Made by a program: the position numbers and the translations under genes. DNA of 64,000 nucleotides. It comes from Ovis canadensis. Lineage: Eukaryota > Chordata > Mammalia > Artiodactyla > Bovidae. The notes below the pieces were generated by a model that ran no database searches, was not told where the DNA came from, and saw only the letters and a list, made by a program, of their open reading frames with translations. Numbering within the stretch: position 1 is the stretch's first letter; each line of letters opens with the position of its first letter. Positions 20,731-32,972 of this stretch are shown here, piece by piece. The stretch is from contig NC_091255.1 of NCBI RefSeq assembly GCF_042477335.2, positions 28,746,501 through 28,810,500 of the forward strand, in the 5' to 3' direction.

Positions 20731-23047
20731 TTTACTGGTTTATAATAATCTTAAAAACCCCATCACACCCATAAACCACCACAGGTGAGAGGATGAGGGA
20801 GACGGAGAATGAATGCTACAGTATGTGGACGGCGGGAGACCCAGATTATTCTCTAGGGGCAGTGTGGAATGGAGGCGAGGGTGTGGGTAGAGGCCCTGGC
20901 GTGGACCCTTATTGCTGGTTGGGGGTTGGCTGGCAGAGGGGAAGAGGGGCTCAGGGTGAACTAGGAAACATCTCCCACCAAAGGTGAGGGTAGTGGGGAG
21001 TGGGGGGTCACAGTACATTTTCCATGCAGACTAGGGGTGGGAGTGAGAGCTTCAGATGCACCCCTACACAGGAAGAGATGGGTTTGAGGTTTGATTTTTA
21101 AGCCCCCAAGTTGGTGCCTGGTCCAATTTCCTAAAATGGCAGCTCACCTTTTGGGGAGAGAGGCATTGGAAGAAAATTACAGCAAAAATATCTGGTTCAG
21201 AGATCAAGCAGGGGATAAGCTGAGACAGTGGTGTCCTTTCAGAGAATTTAACTCGAGAAGCAAGAACTGGAAGGGGCCTCTGGGTGAGATGCTGGCCAAC
21301 ACAGTGGGAGAAGGCATCACACCAGGAGAAGGCATCACACCAGATGTTGGCGCTCCTGGGGGCTTAGGACAGGAAGGTACCAGTGTCTACAGACGGCAGC
21401 AAAACAATGGGGAACAATAAATTAGGACTTTCATGTTGCTATCATTTGGCATAACACAATCAGGCATTTTTTTCCTTGTTTTTTCTTTTTAAATATAAGG
21501 CAACTTGCCAACACATAATTTAAAAACTGGTCTTCAGTCACATTGCTTCAGATCACTAGAGAATTTCTGGCTAAAGAACAGTGGATAGTACAGTAAACAA
21601 AACCAAGAATCTTAAATAACATCAGCTCACATTCCCCAGAGACAAGATGAAAGGGTAGGGCTTATATGGTTTAAAGGAAAAAAAAAAAACCCGCCCAACT
21701 ATGTATCTTTAACAGGAGGGTGCAAACCATTACAACAAAACATAATCTAAGTTACAGAAAAGCTAAAAATTTCTAGCCAACTAACTGCCACCTGGGAATG
21801 ACACTGAGCGTGGAGTGGGTGAGGGAAGGGCGAGGGGCAGGAGAGGCTGTTTCCAATAGAGGCCCATCTCCAGCTGTTGGAACCATGCTCATTTGGTAAA
21901 GGAGAAGTCAAAGAGCTTAAGGCTTTGAGTTTTTTTTCCTTCATTAAACTGAGGGGCTGCGGAAGGTGACTAGACAGTGAATGTACCTGTGGGGCCGCTC
22001 ACACACATTGCTACTCAAACCCACGCTACATTCATACAGAAACAGGACGTTTAAAACTTACAGTGTAGAGCAATATTCTTAGCCAGTGTAGAGAACCAAA
22101 TGCAGTTTAACTTTTTTTTCAGTGTTTTTAATTCCAAACTCCAATGTGATCATCCTATACCTACTACTAATTCCTCAAGTAAGACTGGCTTTTTGTTTTG
22201 TTTGTGAGGGCGGAGTGGGGCGTGAGGGCAGCAGGTGACTCAGGAGACAAACAGTGAGGAAGGTCTTGGATAAGCCAGATGTCCTGGCATTGCTCTAGGG
22301 AAGGAAAGGGAGTTAGGAACCAAGGTATCAATACAAAGACAGGTTCCCCGGCCCGCTGCCCCTGCAATGTCCCACGGCCACGGCCACATGCTTGCAGGAT
22401 GCCCTTGAGGAGTGTGGCAAGGATGAGTGCAGTGGCTCTGGGTTCAATGCAGGTGTAAAAATAAAGCCTTGAGGAAGGGCTGGGAGGAGATGCAGACCTG
22501 GTCAGTTTTGATTTGAGGTCTTTGGGTAAATAAGAAATCGGCTCCCAGGGCACTTGGGACCAAGTCTGGCTTCTTAGTCCCAGAAAGAGAGAGAGAGAGA
22601 GAGAGACAGGGAGAGGCCTAGCTTAGGCAGCTGGATGCTGACTACTACCTCGCCTGGGGACCCTTCCCTTAGCCCATACCTCAGTCCTAAGGGCAACAGT
22701 GAGAGGTGCAGGTAAAGAGGAAAGGAGGCTGGTGGAAAATGGTGGGCAGGAGGTGGTGGGGAGATGGGGCAGGAACTGGACTGATAGGCAGGCAATGGAG
22801 AGTCAAGCCGGGAGTTGAGATTAGATCCCAACATAAACCCAAAAGTTGCTGGGGCTGGTACGGGTGAAGATGAGGGCAAAAAGGACCCCCCTCTGTCCTC
22901 AATTAGATCCCACTAGATTCCCTTTCTTAGACATCTAAGAATGATCACGTTGGAGCAGTGAAACTTTGAAACTATCCAATTACTCAAAAGTAAGACTAAA
23001 CCTAGAAGGGTGACGTATGACGTGGAACTGGAGGGCACCAGGGCTCC
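20731..23047 (-). other. FAM222B: FAM222B 3' UTR (distal end uncertain)
   Basis: Sequence downstream (minus strand) of the FAM222B stop codon. No minus-strand AATAAA was found in this interval. Variant hexamers are ATTAAA at 22127-22132 (read as tttaat on the plus strand), TATAAA at 20739-20744 and AGTAAA at 20731-20736, so the 3' UTR could be about 0.9 or 2.3 kb. It holds a GA microsatellite (22585-22605) and a perfect 18-bp tandem duplication (21307-21324 and 21325-21342). The boundary is inferred. Confidence 0.4.
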
Positions 23048-26000
23048 CTATCTATACCCTGGGTGCTGAATATGAAGACTTCGACTATCTGTGGGGTCAG
23101 GGGCTCGGGTGCCAGGGGCTCGGTGGGCCTTGGTCAGCATGGCCAGGCTCTGTTCTCGGAAGCAGGCCTGCTGGAAATCCCCACTTAGGTAATCCACCGT
23201 TTGTATCAAGCTGTTCTGGCTTGCCACTGGACCGCCCCCAGTCCCTGCCCGGAAGTGGGCCCCAGCAGCCACCGCCGCACAGTCAAGGGGTGCGCCCGCG
23301 GGCTGCCCGCCGTGGAACGGCACGGCGGGGTCCTGAGACCCCGAGCTGTCGCTATTGGGAGTGGGCAGAATGTTGTTCCACAGGGGCTGGAAGTAGTGGC
23401 CATTGGGGTAGGCCAGCGGGGCGGCCGGGCCGTTGACGGGTGGGGACGGGGTTGGCTTCTCCAGGGGTGGCTTCAGATGGAAAGACTGTGCCAGGCAGAG
23501 TTCCTGCGGGTAGGCAGGGGCCTTGCCCACCAAGCCAGGCCCTGCCAACTCGCGTCCTGCCGCATGCTTGCCTGTCAGGCCAGGGGCTGGCGTCCCACCG
23601 GCCTCACCGCACATCTGCTGCAGGTGGGCCAGCTGGTGCTGGTTCCAGGCGACTGGCTTGAGGTCGCTAGGGTAGCCAGTGGGGGCACGCGAGAGGCCCG
23701 CGGGCAGGTTGACGGGGCCTGCAGTGGGCAGCGCGGCGCTGGCCGCGTGGGTGTGCTCCATGGGATTGACCACACATGAAGGCATTGGTGTAGGGACGCT
23801 GTGGGTCGACACCCGAGTGCTTGCATTGATGAGCAGACTGCGACTAATGGGGCTGGGGTTGGCGATCTGGCCCTCACACACTGAGGTAGTGCTGACGCCC
23901 GCCCGCGTCTGGCAAAACTGGTTGATCTGGTGCACGATGCTGCTCAGGTCCGGGGGCTGGCTGTGCTGCAGGGTGGCCGCCATTGAAAGGGGGATAGTTG
24001 AGGTAGACACAGTCACATTTGGGGGGGCATCTGAGTCTGGCATCTTCCGGCCTCCATGCAGCAAGGGAGTGGGGGGGTGCTGGAGACCCTGGTGAGAGAG
24101 GGCCTGAGGGTGGACCAAGCCCTGGGTCTGAGCCATGGGCTGAGGGTGGCCCAGGCCCTGAGGCTGTTGGAGGCTCTGGGGATGGGACAGCGCCTGGGGT
24201 GGCGGGATACCCTGAGGGTGCTGCAGCGCCTGGGGAGGGGCGTGGGCCAGGGTCTGTGCGTGCTGCAGGGCCTGCTGGCGGGCCAGAGCCTGGGCCTGGG
24301 GGTGGGCTAAAGTGCTGGGTGCCACAGTAGCATAGGGCGCCACTGGGGGGTTCATGATGGCCTCGGGGAGCAACCGGGCTCGGGTGCCGTCAAAGTCCTT
24401 GAGTATGCTTTTGGCTGGCACTTTGACAATGGCCAGCAGGCCTGCCCTGGTGGCAGCCTGAGTCGGGTAGGGGCTGTAGCGCTGGGCCGATGTGTCCAGG
24501 CCGTTCACAGTACGACGAACGTGTTTCCGCTGGGGAACCTTCACACTGTTGGGGAAGATTTTTATAGTCAGTGGGTTGTTTGCGACCTTCTTAGCATACG
24601 CGTCCAATTCGGCTGGGGTGGGGTAGTGAGCAGTTCTCATTTTCTGTGTAGTGTCCCCTAGAGAGAGAGAAGGGGAAGGAGAGCAGAGAAGGAGAGGGAG
24701 CTCGTCAGTGCCAAGCCAACCAGCCCTCCTAGCTTCCTGCCTGCAGCCTGCAGGGCAGGGTGCATGGGGCGTCAGGCTGAGCCTCCAGCTTGGAGCCAGC
24801 CTCAGCCCCAACAGAAACAAGCCTGGCTAGCATGCAGTGGGCATGTCTCATGAGCTAGGGCTCATGCTGAGTGCCAGGCTATCTCCATGAACCCCCGCTA
24901 CTGTGTTAGGAGGCAGGTACTATCATGATGGTCCCTCTTCACAAATGAGGTCACTAAAGATCAGAAGAGCAGAGCAACTTTCCAAAGTCTCGCATCTTAG
25001 AGAGCCGGAACTGGGCCAATTATCATGCAGAAGTCTCTCCAAGTTCCTACCGGCCTCTGCTGGCCTGGAGTTTGGAGGTTCTAAGCAGGGCTGCTTGTCA
25101 GGGCCACTCAGACCCTGCCGGGTGACACCCTGGGGAAGAGGGCACCCAGAGTGGCTCCTCTTCGGTCTGCGGGGGCCAGTGAGGCGTCAGCTCTCTCGGC
25201 AGCGGCAGCTGGAGCACTGTGCCCACGGGGTGGGCATCCTGGCACAGGAGACAGGATGCTTCTTTTTTCAGGGGCAGAGGAGCGAGCTGCCAACATCCCT
25301 CCCCCACCCCCATGTCACAAGTTCACTTTTGTTTACAGCTTACTCTCAGCCTGACTGGGTGAAGATCAAAAAGCTTTATTTATTTCCTTGTGGGGGGCGA
25401 CAATAATGACAGGGCTGCAGGGAGGGAACTGAGGAGAAAGGATTCAGAGCATCTTGAAGTTCTGAGAGCCAAAAATAGTCTGTATTCGGCCCCTGTCAGC
25501 TGTCACTTTCCGAAATGAAAGAGGAAAAACCTGCCCTCCTTTGGAGACTGCGGAAACACCGTTCAATGGGCCTCCGCTCAATGGGCCTCATTAATGCTAA
25601 CAGCCTCTTTGTTCCCATCTCCAGTCGCCTCCCATCAGGGGGCTCCAGCGGATGTCGTGCTTGCAGTCAAAAAGGAAAAGGTTCTGAGAACAAGAGCTCT
25701 TTAAGCTTGCCAGGCTCCTGGCAAGGGGTCTTAGCACCATTCTCCCTTTCTCCGAGGGAGGGTCTCCCCTGAGTATACACAGAAGGTGCTTAATAAAGGC
25801 TTGCTGAGTAAGTACACAGACTCCCCAAAGCAGAAAAAAAAAAGGAGGGGTGCGCTTGGCTGGGAGCCTGGGTTCAGCTAGCTGCCTCCCTCCCTACTTC
25901 CTCCCTGTGCTGGAGGCGGCCAGGGCAGACCAAGGACTAAGCTGACCAAATGCCTGGCTTGTGGCCTCAGCTGGCTTGGCCCAAAGGAGACCCCATTCAA

Positions 26001-29000
26001 AGTCATGTCGCTGGGCATCACTGAACAGAAGTCGTCTAGTGAGCGCTAGCAGGGAGAGGGCACAGCTGCCTGCTTTAGGTGACACTGCTGGTTGGCTGGC
26101 AGCAACTGCTTAGAAACTGCTGCTCTCCTCGGAAGCAAGAAAAGAAAGCTCCAGTTCAGGAGGGGCAGAGAGATCCGGACTCACGCTCAAAGAGGCAGGA
26201 CTCAGCAAAAAAGGGTACAGGAGAAACAAAGGGTACAGAAAGGAAAAGGTTCGTGTTTTCAAACGCTGGCACAATGCCTTGAACTTGGTAGACATTCTAA
26301 CGTATTCAAGGCCCTACTTTATTTACTGAGTGCTGAATACCTGCTCCAGCCATAACTGCAATGTTTGTAAGATGACCGAGCTGCAGAAGGCCTCAGAAGG
26401 AAGACTGTGGCAGTGGCAAGTGAAGATAGGGAGCAGCAGGCAGAGAGGCCTGCAAGTCCCCCACCCACCAGGCAGCACGAGATGGCAACAAGGGTCAAGA
26501 TGACCTGGAGAACAGAGCTCTGCGGCTGCTTGTAAGCCTCTGACCCTTAGTGGGCTTCAGGCTCCATAAAGTGGGGGCCATTTTCTGACCTGTCTTACAT
26601 TCTCTTGCACAGAGGACACCAAAAATGTCTGGGATCACTGAAGAAGGTCCCTAAACTCAAGGCACCAGAACTCCATGAGAAGCTGCCCTGGTCAGCCACT
26701 GCGCTGTCACGTGACCGAGGAAAAGCGTGTGATACTCCTGGCGTGGCGTCTTCCTTACCCAGAGCAGACCTGCAGTAAGTACCTCTAAGCACACTGTCTG
26801 GCTCAACAGCTGGGATTCAGCTGAACAGGAGGAGTCTGAAGCTGCTGTGTTTCCATTTAGACAGGAAATGAAGGTCTGCCCCTCCATGTAGGAAAAGTCT
26901 TGCTCCATGTTAACAAGCTTCTCTCCTTGAAGGCCAACTAAGAGAGGCTGGCACAGTGGCTTGCTAAATAACAGAGCTCCTTTGCTCCAAGTCAATACCA
27001 ATTCTCAAGCTAGTTTTTTCTAGCAGAGGCACAAGGTGTGCTGGCCTCAATCAGGAGTGTGGGACGGGACACTACACCAACCAGCTCCCTCCGCCCTGGC
27101 TCCACTGATGCTGACAATGGTGATGAGGTGAGGGGCAGGGAGGCTGCACAGGGCTACAGCCCGTTAAGGAAGACTCTCAGGAAGACAGATGAGCATACTA
27201 GACGAGAAAGAGGTCACATTCTGGGGCTCTGACACCACCCACTTCATATACCAGACTTCAGCCCAACCCTTCCGAATTTTTCTCAGTACTTCATCTCAGT
27301 CCCTACACAGGCACCCTGCAGCCTTTCTTTCTTCTGCATCATCTTCCTCTAAGTGCACGGCTGACACAGACACTACAGCTTTGCAAGCAACTTATTTAAC
27401 TATCTGGTACCAACAGTGTCATTAATCGAGGCATAAAGCAGTGGAGAACAGAGACTCTGCGGTCAGAAAAAAAGAGACTGGATTCAAGCACTGGCTTGAT
27501 TATCCGACTACTCAGAGGGTCACTCAGACATTCCTCATTTATAAACAGCAATGAGACCTGCTGTCCTCCCTCACAGAATTACTAAGACCAAAAAATCCCA
27601 TAAACAGGAAATGCTCTGTGAGCAGGACCTGTAACTGTCAATGGTCATTATTCAAGGATAGCAGGTTTCGCTGAGTCTGCCCACAGATGGGACAAAGTAA
27701 CCTTACCATGAAGCCCTAAATGCAGGGCCTCCCAGACTTGAGTCTGAGCATTAAATGTAGCAGAGAAAAGTTCCATGGACTAGGGACTGGGGGGGAATCT
27801 TCCTGAATCGAGGCTTCCCTACAAGGACCTCCCCGTTTATCTTTCTGTTTTGAAGATCAGAAGACACTAGTGGCTTACACAGAAGGAGCCTCTAGCCTGT
27901 GGGGAGACACAGGCCGTGCATCAAACACAGGCTTTGGAGTCTGACCCAAGAGTGAATTCTAGCCTAGTCACTGATTAGTCATGTGACACTGACAAGTGAC
28001 CAACACTCTCATGCTTAAAAGAAAGATAATTGAGTCTCCCATATGGAATTATCGAAGAATGAATTGGAACATACATAAAAATACGCAAGATAGTGCCTGG
28101 CATATGGTAAGCACTCAACAAATGTTAGCTAATATTTCTGATGTTTCTCTGAGTTTATCCAATTTGCCATTTCCAGATCTTTCCACTAGGGGGCAGATAA
28201 GCATACAAGAGTACAGTAAAAGATTAATTTTGATTATTCGTTCTAGGTCCCAAGACTCTACAGTTGAAAGAAGTGACAGTCACTGTCTGAAAGACAGTCT
28301 GAAGACCAGGGACCTCTGGTCATTTCAACCACTCTGCCCAGAAATCTTTATCAAGCCACCCTATCTGTACACCTGTCTGTGAGCTGGAGAAACAGGAGCA
28401 GAGGCTTGGGGTTAATGAAGGAAACAAATGTTCAAAAGCAACAGTTTCTGGGGAATTGGGAGAAGACGGCTTAGAGGAAAACAAATTTTTCCAGTACAAA
28501 GCTCCATTTCAAGTACAAAGCTCCAAAATGGCTCAGGTCTCCTGAACCATGTGATGTTACAGAATAACAATCCAGCAAAGTTCTGGGAGGGCAGCCACTA
28601 ACCACAATTGTGGTTCTAGCCTGTGCAGGACCCACCCAAAGGCAAGATGTCCCTTAATCCAGCCTGCACTAAGGCAAGTCATACTTTTGGTGGGAAAATA
28701 CATCACACCCTCCTGTACATGCAGAAGAGGACGGGAAGAAGAGAAAACACTGGTGTCTGAAGGGACTGGGATTATGACTCTGTACACACGGCAGCTCAAG
28801 CCAGGGGCAGACTGACCAGCCAGGTGAATGACAGCGCTGGGCCAAAAAGCCACATATCCCCTCTCCTGAGCCCTGACCCCATCTCCCCTGCCTTAAGCTG
28901 ACTATTCCAATATAAAATATACTAAGCTATTAAGGCTGATGCTGGGAAAGATTGAGGGCAGAAGAAGAAGAGGGCGTCAGAGGATGAGAAGGCTGGATAG

Positions 29001-31799
29001 CATCACCAATACAACGAACATGAACTTGGGCAAACTCCAAGAGATGGTGAGGGGCATCCGGGAGGCCTGGCGTGCTGCAGTCCATAGGGTCAGAAAGAGT
29101 CGGACACGACTGGGCGACTGAACAGCAGCAAAGCTATAAATATCTGTACTCCATGGAGTTTCCTAGGTAGCACTAGTGGTAAAGAACCTGCCTGCCAATG
29201 CAGGACACAGAGACATGAGTTTAATCCCTGGGTTGGGAAGATCCCCTGGAGAAGGGCATGGCAACCCACTCCAGTATTCTTGCCTGGAGAATCCCAAAGG
29301 ACAGAGGAATCTGGAGGGCTACAGTCCATGGGGTCACAAAAAGTCAGACATGATTAAGCAACTTAGCATGTACACACTCCATGCCCACCTCACTAGATAC
29401 TGAGTTCTGTGTTTTGAGCAACTTTTAAGACCCTCCTTAGGATGGGAGCAGGGGAAGGCTGAACAGCAGTCACAGGTTTTGACAGCTGGTGGACTTGGGC
29501 TCTGGAGAAGGCAATGGCACCCCACTCCAGTACTCTTGCCTAGAAAATCCCAGGAGGCTGGTAGGCTGCAGTCCATGGGGTCACTAAGAGTCAGTTATGA
29601 CTGAACGACTTCACTTTGACTTTTCACTTTCATACATTGGAGAAGGAAGCAACCCACTCCAGTATTCTTGCCTGGAGAATCCCAGGGATGGGGGAGCCTG
29701 GTGGGTTGCCGTCTACGGGGTCACACACAGTCAGACACAACTGAAATGACTTAGCAGCAGCAGCAAACTTGGGCTCTGCGCAGCGTCTTAGCTTCTCGTT
29801 TCTGAAGCAGACTCTTTATACTCTGTCCCACCTTAACGGTAAATGCTTAATGGTAAGAGCTGTACATCACAAAACAGGATTTTTTTTTTCTCCTAATACA
29901 TTTTGGGAGAGCAAAGAAGCAAGCAAGTGAGCTTAAAAACACCACTGGGTTTTCGTCTCTGCAAAAGTTTAGGTGTAGTTAAGTAGAGTCACAAGAGAGT
30001 TGAAGGGATTGAAATACACTGTCCCCCAAATGGACAGGTAAGCCTGAAACCAGAGAAAAAGGGCACCTCAATTCTTGAATACAGATTTGGGATAGAGGTT
30101 TTTGAAGAGGTGACTTGGGGGCTGCTTTGGGGAGAAGGGAGTGAAGATCCAACATCAGCAGCTAAGATAAAGCTGCTGATTTGCCTTTCCTCCTAGATGG
30201 TTCAGCCCTTGATGGTGCATCTCTGGGTGAAGCTGTCAGCGTGTGTTAAGGACCTAGAAGACAGACAGCAAGCTGCATTCCATCATCTTACCACATGCTT
30301 CTGCATGCACTCCCTCTCCAGAGGTGTGCCTGGAGGCCTGCGCCCAGTCACAGAGCATGAGCACGCGGCTCTGGGTGGCCAGAGAGCCCAGACAACACCC
30401 TCACCCGATTGGCACTCAGTGGGAGAAAGAAAGGCTGGGGCAGAGCTGGGACAGCGAGCTTGCCTACTGCGTCAGGCAGCCGCAGAAGGAAGACTGACAC
30501 CCTCAGCTCTGTTGTTACGGAGTTGCACTCACTGGCCAAATTCTAGATCTGGCCACGCTCTGAGTCTTACTCTCCCTCCGAGAAAGAAAGTCAAGGGGCC
30601 AGACTGTTTTTAACTTCTGCAGATAATCTCATGGAGCAGAGAGAGGGAAACTACAGCCTGAAAGCCAGCACTGGGCTGCTGTGCTTCTGTAGAGGGTGGT
30701 GCTAGAGCACAGCCGCACTCATTTGTTTACATACTGCCTACAGCTGCCTGCGCCCCATGAGAGCAGGGCTGAGAACACGCAAGAGAGCATGTGGTATGAT
30801 CCATTTGACCCTTGTCAGAAAGAGCTTGCCAACCTCTGTCATAAAGGAGTCAGGTAACCTGCTGAGGCTCTTTTTCTGTTTAAGGGTAAGCTGAGATGCC
30901 TCGCTGATTTTCCCTTTTTGCTCTGAAAGGAAACTCTATTCCAAATTTAGGGCCATCTTTACACTCGAAGACGCTATGCATGGTGATAAGCCAGGAATAG
31001 AATCTACCTTGCACATTCACATAGTATAGGGATAGAAGGTAGGAATCTGGGAAAATACAAAGTCAGTGCCAGCCAATCTAATACAGGAAGCTAACAGTTC
31101 TCCAAAATCCCGTCTTGGGGGAAGAATATTAACAGGAACATGCCCAGAGAGGCTGAGAAAGCTAGATAGTTCCATGTCCCTTCTGGAGGCAAGAGTTTGT
31201 TTGCTGTGAGCTGCGGGCACTGGCTCAGAAGGCAGACAGCAAGGCCAAGGGGGAACGGTCTGTCTCCGTGGCAGAGGGCACTCAGAGAGCTCCAAACAAC
31301 ACAAGAGTGCAAACAGTTTGTTCCAGGGTTACAGTAAGTAATCTGGACTGTGTGTTTTCATTCCATTCCTCCCAGGGTTCAAACTGAAACACTTCCTTGA
31401 AGGGTAATATATACATATATGATATATGTAACACTGGGCTGTAAAACTCCATATAATCCTACTGCTCAACAGACATCTATCAGCAACAATTAAAATTAAG
31501 ATGACACACACTGGGGAATCTAGTATTTAAGAGGCTCTCTCTGATTAGAGAAGCGTCTCGCACTGCCGACAAGTTCTGCAGCTGCTTTCTTGCTGTCTAT
31601 GCTGAAGAACATCTTGGAGGTACCAAAGTCAGGGTACCCCAAAGTTGTCTCTGGGAGAACCCGGGTAGAGGGGAAAAATAAAGGACTGCGTGCTTCCTTG
31701 GGATCCAGATTACTTACATTTCTGAAGTCCAGTGTTCATCTGCGTGTGAGAAAGAAGCTGAAAGGACAGGTCACCTGGCCCTGGTAGACAGGCTAGCAT
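23048..31799 (-). CDS. FAM222B: FAM222B (C17orf63 ortholog), two coding exons, 563 aa
   Basis: Coding exons on the minus strand: 31799-31718 (27 codons plus one base) and 24657-23048 (ending at TAG 23050-23048). They are joined by a GT-AG intron of 7060 bp whose acceptor has a ctctctctctag tract. The product starts MLACLPGPGDLSF and ends SRSLHIQHPGYR, 563 residues against 562 in human as I recall. Features: a conserved basic N-terminal block after DTTQKMRTAHYPTPAELDAY (about residues 29-75); a His/Gln/Pro/Leu-rich imperfect repeat tract (about 144-223, HPQ-type units); a conserved SSIVHQINQFCQTRAG segment; then a long, probably disordered proline-rich tail. No catalytic domain, signal peptide or membrane segment is visible and the biochemical function is not established. 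It is convergent with TRAF4. Most of the gene's 5' part is probably beyond the right edge. Confidence 0.95.
27940..28138 (+). repeat. MIR SINE
   Basis: A near full-length diverged MIR: gtgaattctagcctagtcac at the start, a 'catgtgacactgacaagtgac' region, and the characteristic end gtgcctggcatatggtaag followed by cactcaacaaatgttagct. Confidence 0.75.
28183..28196 (+). promoter_or_regulatory. CTCF-like core motif
   Basis: CCACTAGGGGGCAG is an excellent fit to the CTCF core consensus, on the plus strand, in the FAM222B intron immediately after a MIR element. Binding is inferred from motif only. Confidence 0.5.
28931..29132 (+). mobile_element. BovB (RTE) LINE 3' end fragment
   Basis: Contains the diagnostic BovB 3' end: gctgggaaagattgagggca, then gatagcatcaccaataca, then ggcctggcgtgctgcagtcc, ending in gactgggcgactgaacagc. 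It is 5' truncated and holds only the last few codons of the reverse-transcriptase frame plus the tail. Confidence 0.9.
29153..29372 (+). mobile_element. Bov-tA SINE
   Basis: A tRNA-like head (gtagcactagtggtaaagaa ... ttaatccctgggttgggaag), the BovA core and a gattaagcaacttagcatg tail. It lies directly after a BovB end and before a Bov-A2, forming a ruminant repeat cluster. Confidence 0.88.
29505..29766 (+). mobile_element. Bov-A2 SINE with target-site duplication
   Basis: Dimeric BovA units joined by a ttcactttgacttttcactt linker, ending in AGC repeats. The perfect 12-bp target-site duplication acttgggctctg is at 29493-29504 and 29767-29778. Confidence 0.92.
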
Positions 31800-31839
31800 G
31801 GCAGACCGGCATCAACACAACATGAGGCAGCCACTCACA
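31718..31839 (-). other. FAM222B: FAM222B 5' coding exon with two upstream ORFs
   Basis: On the minus strand an acceptor (ttgttgttccag) ends at 31840, the exon runs 31839-31718, and the donor is AAAT|gtaagt. The first 40 bases are 5' UTR. uORF1 is ATG at 31823, four codons including TGA, ending at 31812. uORF2 starts at 31812 in a TGATG overlap and runs 14 codons to a TGA at 31773-31771, overlapping the main ATG (31799-31797) in another frame. The main ATG has G at -3. The two upstream ATGs have weak contexts. Confidence 0.85.
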
Positions 31840-32469
31840 CTGGAACAACAAAAAAACAAGGTCATGGAACACAAAGCAACTCACTCCAGGAAGATACCAG
31901 GGACATCGGATATCAGCCGCAGAGGCCCAAGTTTAGATAGATAAGCAATTTAATTAGCAGCATGTAGGACGAAAATATATCTATGTCTTTATCTGTAGAA
32001 ACAACTTGCTCTCTATTATTGCTATGGCTCAAATATTTCAGTCAGCACAGATGCCTGGATGGGGAAAATGAAAACTAGAAAATGCCAGTCTACACAAACC
32101 ACTGAAGGTCTTTATGTTCACAAGCTAAGGACACACTCACTTTCTTGCATTTCCCATAGGCTGCCTCTCCTCATGGCTTTCGGGTAAGCCCACATGGTAG
32201 CCACATAAATGGTATGCTGGCTCTCCTCCGTGCCCCAGCTAAGGCAGGCACAGAAAGGCTAGGGCACAGACCAACTGAGGTGAAGGAAAAGACGATTTCT
32301 CCCTAAAGACAGAACAGCGTTCCTGAAGACAGGTCATCCTCAGGGGGCCCAGCTCAGTCTATTCAGACCTGGCTGGGGGCTGGGGCAGCCAGACACTTCC
32401 AGAAACAGTACAGAATATGAGACACAAAGACACCCCAAGTCCAACTTGTGACCCTGGTAATCTGAGCTG

Positions 32470-32593
32470 ACTTTTTTTTTTTGGCCGTAACACTCAGCTT
32501 GCAGGATCTTAAGCTTGCCAACCAGGGACTGAATTTGGGCCCTAGGCAGTGAAAGGGCAGAGTCCTGACCATTGGACCACCAGGGAATTCGCC
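32470..32593 (-). mobile_element. CHR-type tRNA-Glu-derived SINE
   Basis: The minus strand reads gaattccctggtggtccaat, a typical cetartiodactyl CHR head, followed by the aagcttaagatcctgcaagc region and an A-rich end (plus-strand T tract at 32472-32482). It lies in the FAM222B 5' intron. Confidence 0.8.
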
Positions 32594-32972
32594 TGAACTT
32601 ACTTTTAAAAAGAAGGAATAAGAGCATCCTAGGAGATGAGACTAACTACTATTAAAGCAAATTCTGTCTGCAAGTTTCTGAGGATTCACCTTCCCATGGC
32701 CTTTCACACAATTAGACCTCCAGAGCCACCTCCCCCCAAAAAAGGAAAAAGAAACTGCTTTGCTCCCAGGGTAAATCAAGAAAGTGGTAGGCTGCCAGCA
32801 GCCCTCTTTGGGCAGGTGATTCTGATGTTGTAACAAGATGGCATGGTTTCATCAGTGAAGTCTTCCAACAACACACACACAGCCCAAGCAAGCAAACACT
32901 GATGTAGCCTTCTGGAGGGAAGGGAGCTTTGTCAACCAAGTCAAGCTCCCCATGTACCAAGGACCACGCTTC

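Larger units (their letters stand above)
24658..31717 (-). other. FAM222B: FAM222B intron between the two coding exons
   Basis: A 7060-bp intron with no internal gene. Identified contents are a CTCF-like motif at 28183-28196, MIR remnants (about 24885-25020, 27438-27665, 27940-28138), and a cluster of ruminant elements at 28931-29766 listed separately. The remainder (about 25.0-27.4 and 29.8-31.7 kb) is unremarkable unique sequence with a short direct repeat near 25560-25590 (tcaatgggcctc twice). Confidence 0.75.

Noticed and set aside
24658-24820. N-terminal extension of the FAM222B large-exon open frame beyond 24657
   Set aside because: A splice acceptor (ctctctctctag) sits at the boundary and the conserved N-terminus is encoded by the exon at 31718-31799, so the extension is intron.
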